Source of the DNA: Gammaproteobacteria bacterium
Lineage (GTDB): Bacteria > Pseudomonadota > Gammaproteobacteria > S012-40
Direction: 5' to 3'
NCBI GenBank assembly: GCA_015491615.1
Contig: WFVN01000193.1
Coordinates: 1-8,717 of the forward strand
DNA length: 8,717 nt
Shown: in pieces, positions 6,349 to 8,717 of the stretch
Layout: every line of letters starts with the position of its first letter
Numbering within the stretch: the stretch's first letter is position 1
Notes under the pieces: model-generated
What the model was told of the DNA's origin: nothing
The model's input: the letters and a program-made list of their open reading frames with translations, nothing else
Database searches by the model: none
Program-made: the position numbers and the translations under genes

Positions 6349-7496
6349 CACTCTTCTCCTTGAGAATTCAACAGCGCGTCGTAAATGGACAGATATTTCG
6401 CCACCATCGCCTCGATACTGAATTTTTCTTCCACCCGCACCCTTCCGGCGATCCCCTGCCGCTTCAGGGCGTCGGGGTCGGCGAGAAGGCCCGCCAGGGT
6501 GTCGGCCATGACCTCGGGGTCGTCGCGGGGAACCAGGCGTCCGGTCTCCCCGTCCACCACCAGCTCGGGGTTGCCGCCCACGGCGGTGGCCAACACGGGC
6601 AAGCCCGAGGCCATGGCTTCGAGGATGGTGTTGGAGATGCCTTCCGTGCGCGATGGCAGGATGAACAGGTCCCATTCTCGCATGAGGGCGGGCACGTCGT
6701 CGCGGGGGCCGAGGAGGTGCACTGCCTGACGATGGTCCGCCGGGGCGTCGGCCAGGGTCGCCTCCAGCTCGCCGCGCAGGGGGCCGTCCCCCACCATGAG
6801 CAGGGCGCTACGTCGCGCCAGCTCCGGTGCCTGGGCGAGGAGGGTCAGATAGGCACGTACCAGGGTGAGCGGGTCCTTCTCTGCCGACAAGCGTCCCACC
6901 GTGCCCAGCAGCAGGCGGCCGGAGAGGCCCAGGGCGTCGGTGAGGGGGCGGCGCCCATCGCCGGGATGGAAGCGGGCGGTGTCCACGCCGTTGTAGATCT
7001 GCACGATCTTGCCGGCGGGCAGCCCCTGCACGTCGATGAGCCAGCGCTGGATGTCCCGGGAGAGGGCCACGAAGCGATCGGTCCAGCGGGCGGAGAGGCG
7101 GCGCAGACGGCGGTGACGGGGGTGGGTGCCGGCCAGATCGGTCATGTCGCGCCCGTGCTCTCCGTGCACGCCGTGGCGCACCCCGGCCAGGCGCGCCACC
7201 GCCTGGGCCTCCAGGGTGCCGATGTTGCGGCTGTGGACGAGGGCCGGACGCAGCGTCCGGAAGGCTCGGTAGAGGCGCCGGTACACCCCCAGGTCGTGCC
7301 CTTCCCGCTTGTGCAGATCGAGAATGGGAACCGTCGGATCCTGGATGCGGCGGGCGAAGTCGGTGTGATCGGTCATGCACAGCACCGCGTGCCGGTAACG
7401 CCCCGGCGGGGTGTGGTTGATGAGGTTGACGAGGCCGTTTTCCAACCCCCCCATCTGCAGGCGGTGGACCACGTGGACGATGAGAGGGGCGTTCAT
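6348..7496 (-). CDS. Sugar transferase, PEP-CTERM/EpsH1 system associated (family 4)
   Basis: 382-residue GT-B glycosyltransferase of the type that accompanies exosortase A (known as TIGR03088). The N-terminal motif VHVVHRLQMGGLENGLVNLI (7-26), with the GGLEN acceptor-side loop at 16-20, is diagnostic. The acceptor domain runs to about 165, followed by the linker YNGVDTARFHPG (168-179). The donor domain has LGTVGRLSAEKDPLTLV (197-213), MVGDGPLRGELE (234-245), and E-x7-E with Glu285 and Glu293 in EGISNTILEAMASG. The C-terminal FSIEAMVAKYLSIYDALL block is also family-like, so the gene is complete. The ATG at 7496 overlaps the exosortase stop as ATGA and follows TGGGAGGG. It probably acts in the cytoplasm, adding a sugar to the lipid carrier-linked chain; donor and acceptor are not established. 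The last 25 codons or so shift to lower GC, merging into the atypical gene that follows. Confidence 0.95.
   Translation of the reverse strand: MNAPLIVHVVHRLQMGGLENGLVNLINHTPPGRYRHAVLCMTDHTDFARRIQDPTVPILDLHKREGHDLGVYRRLYRAFRTLRPALVHSRNIGTLEAQAVARLAGVRHGVHGEHGRDMTDLAGTHPRHRRLRRLSARWTDRFVALSRDIQRWLIDVQGLPAGKIVQIYNGVDTARFHPGDGRRPLTDALGLSGRLLLGTVGRLSAEKDPLTLVRAYLTLLAQAPELARRSALLMVGDGPLRGELEATLADAPADHRQAVHLLGPRDDVPALMREWDLFILPSRTEGISNTILEAMASGLPVLATAVGGNPELVVDGETGRLVPRDDPEVMADTLAGLLADPDALKRQGIAGRVRVEEKFSIEAMVAKYLSIYDALLNSQGEE
6356..6361 (-). promoter_or_regulatory. Strong ribosome binding site of the uncharacterised gene
   Basis: AAGGAG on the minus strand, seven bases before the ATG at 6348 and within the last codons of the preceding glycosyltransferase gene. 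It decides the start of the 284-residue protein and shows that this protein does not begin further upstream, although the frame stays open there. Confidence 0.75.
6356..6371 (-). repeat. Copy 1 of a TTGA-N4-TCAAGG-N-G sequence flanking the uncharacterised gene
   Basis: Minus strand reads TTGAATTCTCAAGGAG. It shares 11 of 16 bases with the sequence at 5482-5497 in the same orientation. It overlaps the 3' end of the sugar transferase gene and holds the ribosome binding site of the uncharacterised gene. Confidence 0.4.
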
Positions 7497-8717
7497 GAAC
7501 CGCCCTCCCAGCGCACGGGCACGCCGGTTTCACCCAGGAACGAGCTCAGCACCCCCCTGCCCTCCTCCGGCGCCACGTCGAAGGGGGCGGCGAGGACCAC
7601 CAGGGAGGCCCAGGCGGGACGACCGAGCAGTTGCGCGCGGATCTCGTCCCATTTCAGACGCAGGGGTTGCAGGCGCACGCCGGCCTCGCTCACGTACCAG
7701 CTCCACAGCACCAGTTGCCGCTCACCGTAACGAACCCGGGTCTCGCGCACATGCGCCGGCACCGCCACATCGGTACTTTGGCGCGACTCGCCGAGACGCA
7801 TCCAAGTCTTCTGCCAAGGATCCTCGTCCCACAGGCGGTTGCGGGAGTTGAACAGTTCCTTGTCCTGGGTCTGGTCCCGGTAGTGGACCACATGCACCTC
7901 CACCGCCACCCCGCTCCGCTCGTAGCGTCCGGCGAGGGTGAGGTCGGGGTGGTGGTAGAAGGGTTGCCAACCGAACTTTGTCGCCCCAGGCCCCGTCCAG
8001 CCGGGGACGCTCAGCAGGCGCGGCGTGGGGGCGAGGGCCGCGTCGCCGCCGGCGAGGGCGGCCCAGGCGCGAGGCGCCGCCAGGGTCGCCAGGGCAAGCA
8101 GAAAAGCGGCGGCGATGCGCGCCGGGGGGGCGTCGAGACTGGTCACCGCGGTACCCGTCCCAGCGGTCCGCACGCCCGCCTGCCCGCGCCGCAGGTGTTC
8201 GCCGATGTAGAGCAAAAAGGCGATGACGACGCCGAAGAACAACCAGCCGTAGAGGTAGTGGTCCACCCCTACCGCCAGTTTGTAGTCGCTCAGGTGGGCG
8301 ATCATGACGATGCCGTAGGCGCGGATGCCGTTGGCGAGAATGGGAACGACGGCGGTGAGGGCAAAGAAGGCCCAGGCGCGCCGCCCGCGCAGGTTGAGAT
8401 AGGCGTAGAGGGCGCCGAAGGTGAGGGAGGCGTAGAGGTAGCGCACGCCGCTGCACGCCTCGGCCACCTCGAAGCTGCCCGAGGGAATGTGGAAGAAGCG
8501 TCCCTCCCAGAATACGGGGATGCCGGTGAGGCGCAGCAGGTTGACCGCCATCCAGGCGGTGAGGTCCTGGAGGGGCGGCACCAGGGGTTCGCCGATGGGG
8601 ACGGCGAAGAGGGTGAAGGCGAGGGGAAAGGCAAGGGTGCGCAGCCAAGCCCACCCCCCCAGGGCCCACACCCCGGCCGGGAGCATGAGGGCCCAGGCGA
8701 GCATCTCCAGGGCCAAC
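7493..8717 (-). CDS. xrtA: Exosortase A with C-terminal EpsI domain, N-terminus missing
   Basis: Inner-membrane cysteine transpeptidase or protease that recognises the C-terminal PEP-CTERM signal. The window holds the last 407 residues; the N-terminal membrane spans are cut off at the right edge, and the leftmost visible TTG is probably internal (known full length is about 500). Numbered from that codon, the three conserved catalytic positions are present: Cys88 in EACSGVRYL, Arg132 in ANGIRAY and His153 in GVDHYLYGW. Hydrophobic spans lie around 28-48, 93-109, 114-130 and 155-172. After a basic, Ala-rich linker comes another membrane segment (201-217) and a periplasmic EpsI-type domain (DUF3485, about 230-407), marked by QDKELFNSRNRLW (284-296) and LWSWYVSEAGV (337-347). 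This fused architecture is known for exosortase A. It is the most upstream gene seen here, so any operon promoter lies outside the window. No PEP-CTERM substrate gene is visible. Confidence 0.96.
   Translation of the reverse strand, partial: LALEMLAWALMLPAGVWALGGWAWLRTLAFPLAFTLFAVPIGEPLVPPLQDLTAWMAVNLLRLTGIPVFWEGRFFHIPSGSFEVAEACSGVRYLYASLTFGALYAYLNLRGRRAWAFFALTAVVPILANGIRAYGIVMIAHLSDYKLAVGVDHYLYGWLFFGVVIAFLLYIGEHLRRGQAGVRTAGTGTAVTSLDAPPARIAAAFLLALATLAAPRAWAALAGGDAALAPTPRLLSVPGWTGPGATKFGWQPFYHHPDLTLAGRYERSGVAVEVHVVHYRDQTQDKELFNSRNRLWDEDPWQKTWMRLGESRQSTDVAVPAHVRETRVRYGERQLVLWSWYVSEAGVRLQPLRLKWDEIRAQLLGRPAWASLVVLAAPFDVAPEEGRGVLSSFLGETGVPVRWEGGS
7503..7510 (-). promoter_or_regulatory. Ribosome binding site of the PEP-CTERM-associated sugar transferase
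   Basis: TGGGAGGG on the minus strand, six bases before the ATG at 7496 and inside the 3' end of the exosortase gene. With the ATGA overlap it fixes this start. Confidence 0.7.

Noticed and set aside
5476..6440. An insertion sequence or mobile element as carrier of the atypical gene.
   Set aside because: No transposase or integrase and no clear terminal inverted repeats are visible. Only short similar flanks were found.
5494..6675. An upstream extension of the uncharacterised protein to 393 residues.
   Set aside because: The extra residues overlap the C-terminal donor domain of the sugar transferase and are low-complexity. The ATG at 6348 has a strong ribosome binding site and a normal stop/start junction.

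Overview
The window is a single, tightly packed block of seven genes, all on the minus strand and read from right to left. The gene set (exosortase A fused to EpsI, the sugar transferase found with it, and a glutamine-dependent amidotransferase of the asparagine synthetase type) is the core of the exosortase A / PEP-CTERM protein-sorting and exopolysaccharide locus. That locus is known from Gram-negative, biofilm- or floc-forming Proteobacteria, mostly Beta- and Gammaproteobacteria. The high GC of the core genes (73% in one hand-counted 60-base line of the amidotransferase gene) fits such an organism. No marker here fixes a genus.

Layout in transcription order: (1) 8717-7493, exosortase A with a C-terminal EpsI domain, cut at its N-terminus by the right edge; (2) 7496-6348, the exosortase-associated family 4 glycosyltransferase; (3) 6348-5494, an unrecognised 284-residue protein of clearly lower GC; (4) 5475-3562, the amidotransferase; (5) 3565-2384 and (6) 2387-1239, two more family 4 glycosyltransferases; (7) 1242-1, a Wzx/TuaB-type polysaccharide flippase that runs off the left edge. 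Four of the six junctions are 4-base stop/start overlaps (ATGA or GTGA). The exceptions are the two flanks of gene 3: a 1-base overlap before it and an 18-base gap after it. There is no noncoding stretch longer than 18 bases, and I see no promoter, terminator, RNA gene, CRISPR array or transposase.

Read together, the glycosyltransferases would assemble a lipid-linked glycan on the cytoplasmic face. The amidotransferase would modify a carboxylated precursor or sugar, and the flippase would export the glycan. Exosortase A in the inner membrane would process PEP-CTERM proteins, which are encoded elsewhere and are thought to be attached to or secreted with the polymer. The sequence supports the families; the exact glycan and the amidotransferase acceptor are unknown.

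The best candidate for something undescribed is the 284-residue protein (gene 3). It sits inside an otherwise seamless core operon, has its own strong ribosome binding sites on both sides, has lower GC than its neighbours, and is flanked by two similar TTGA-N4-TCAAGG-type sequences. The second of these is part of a perfect 14-base palindrome. I read it as a later insertion of a cargo gene, possibly a locus-specific glycan-modifying enzyme, but its function cannot be named from sequence alone.
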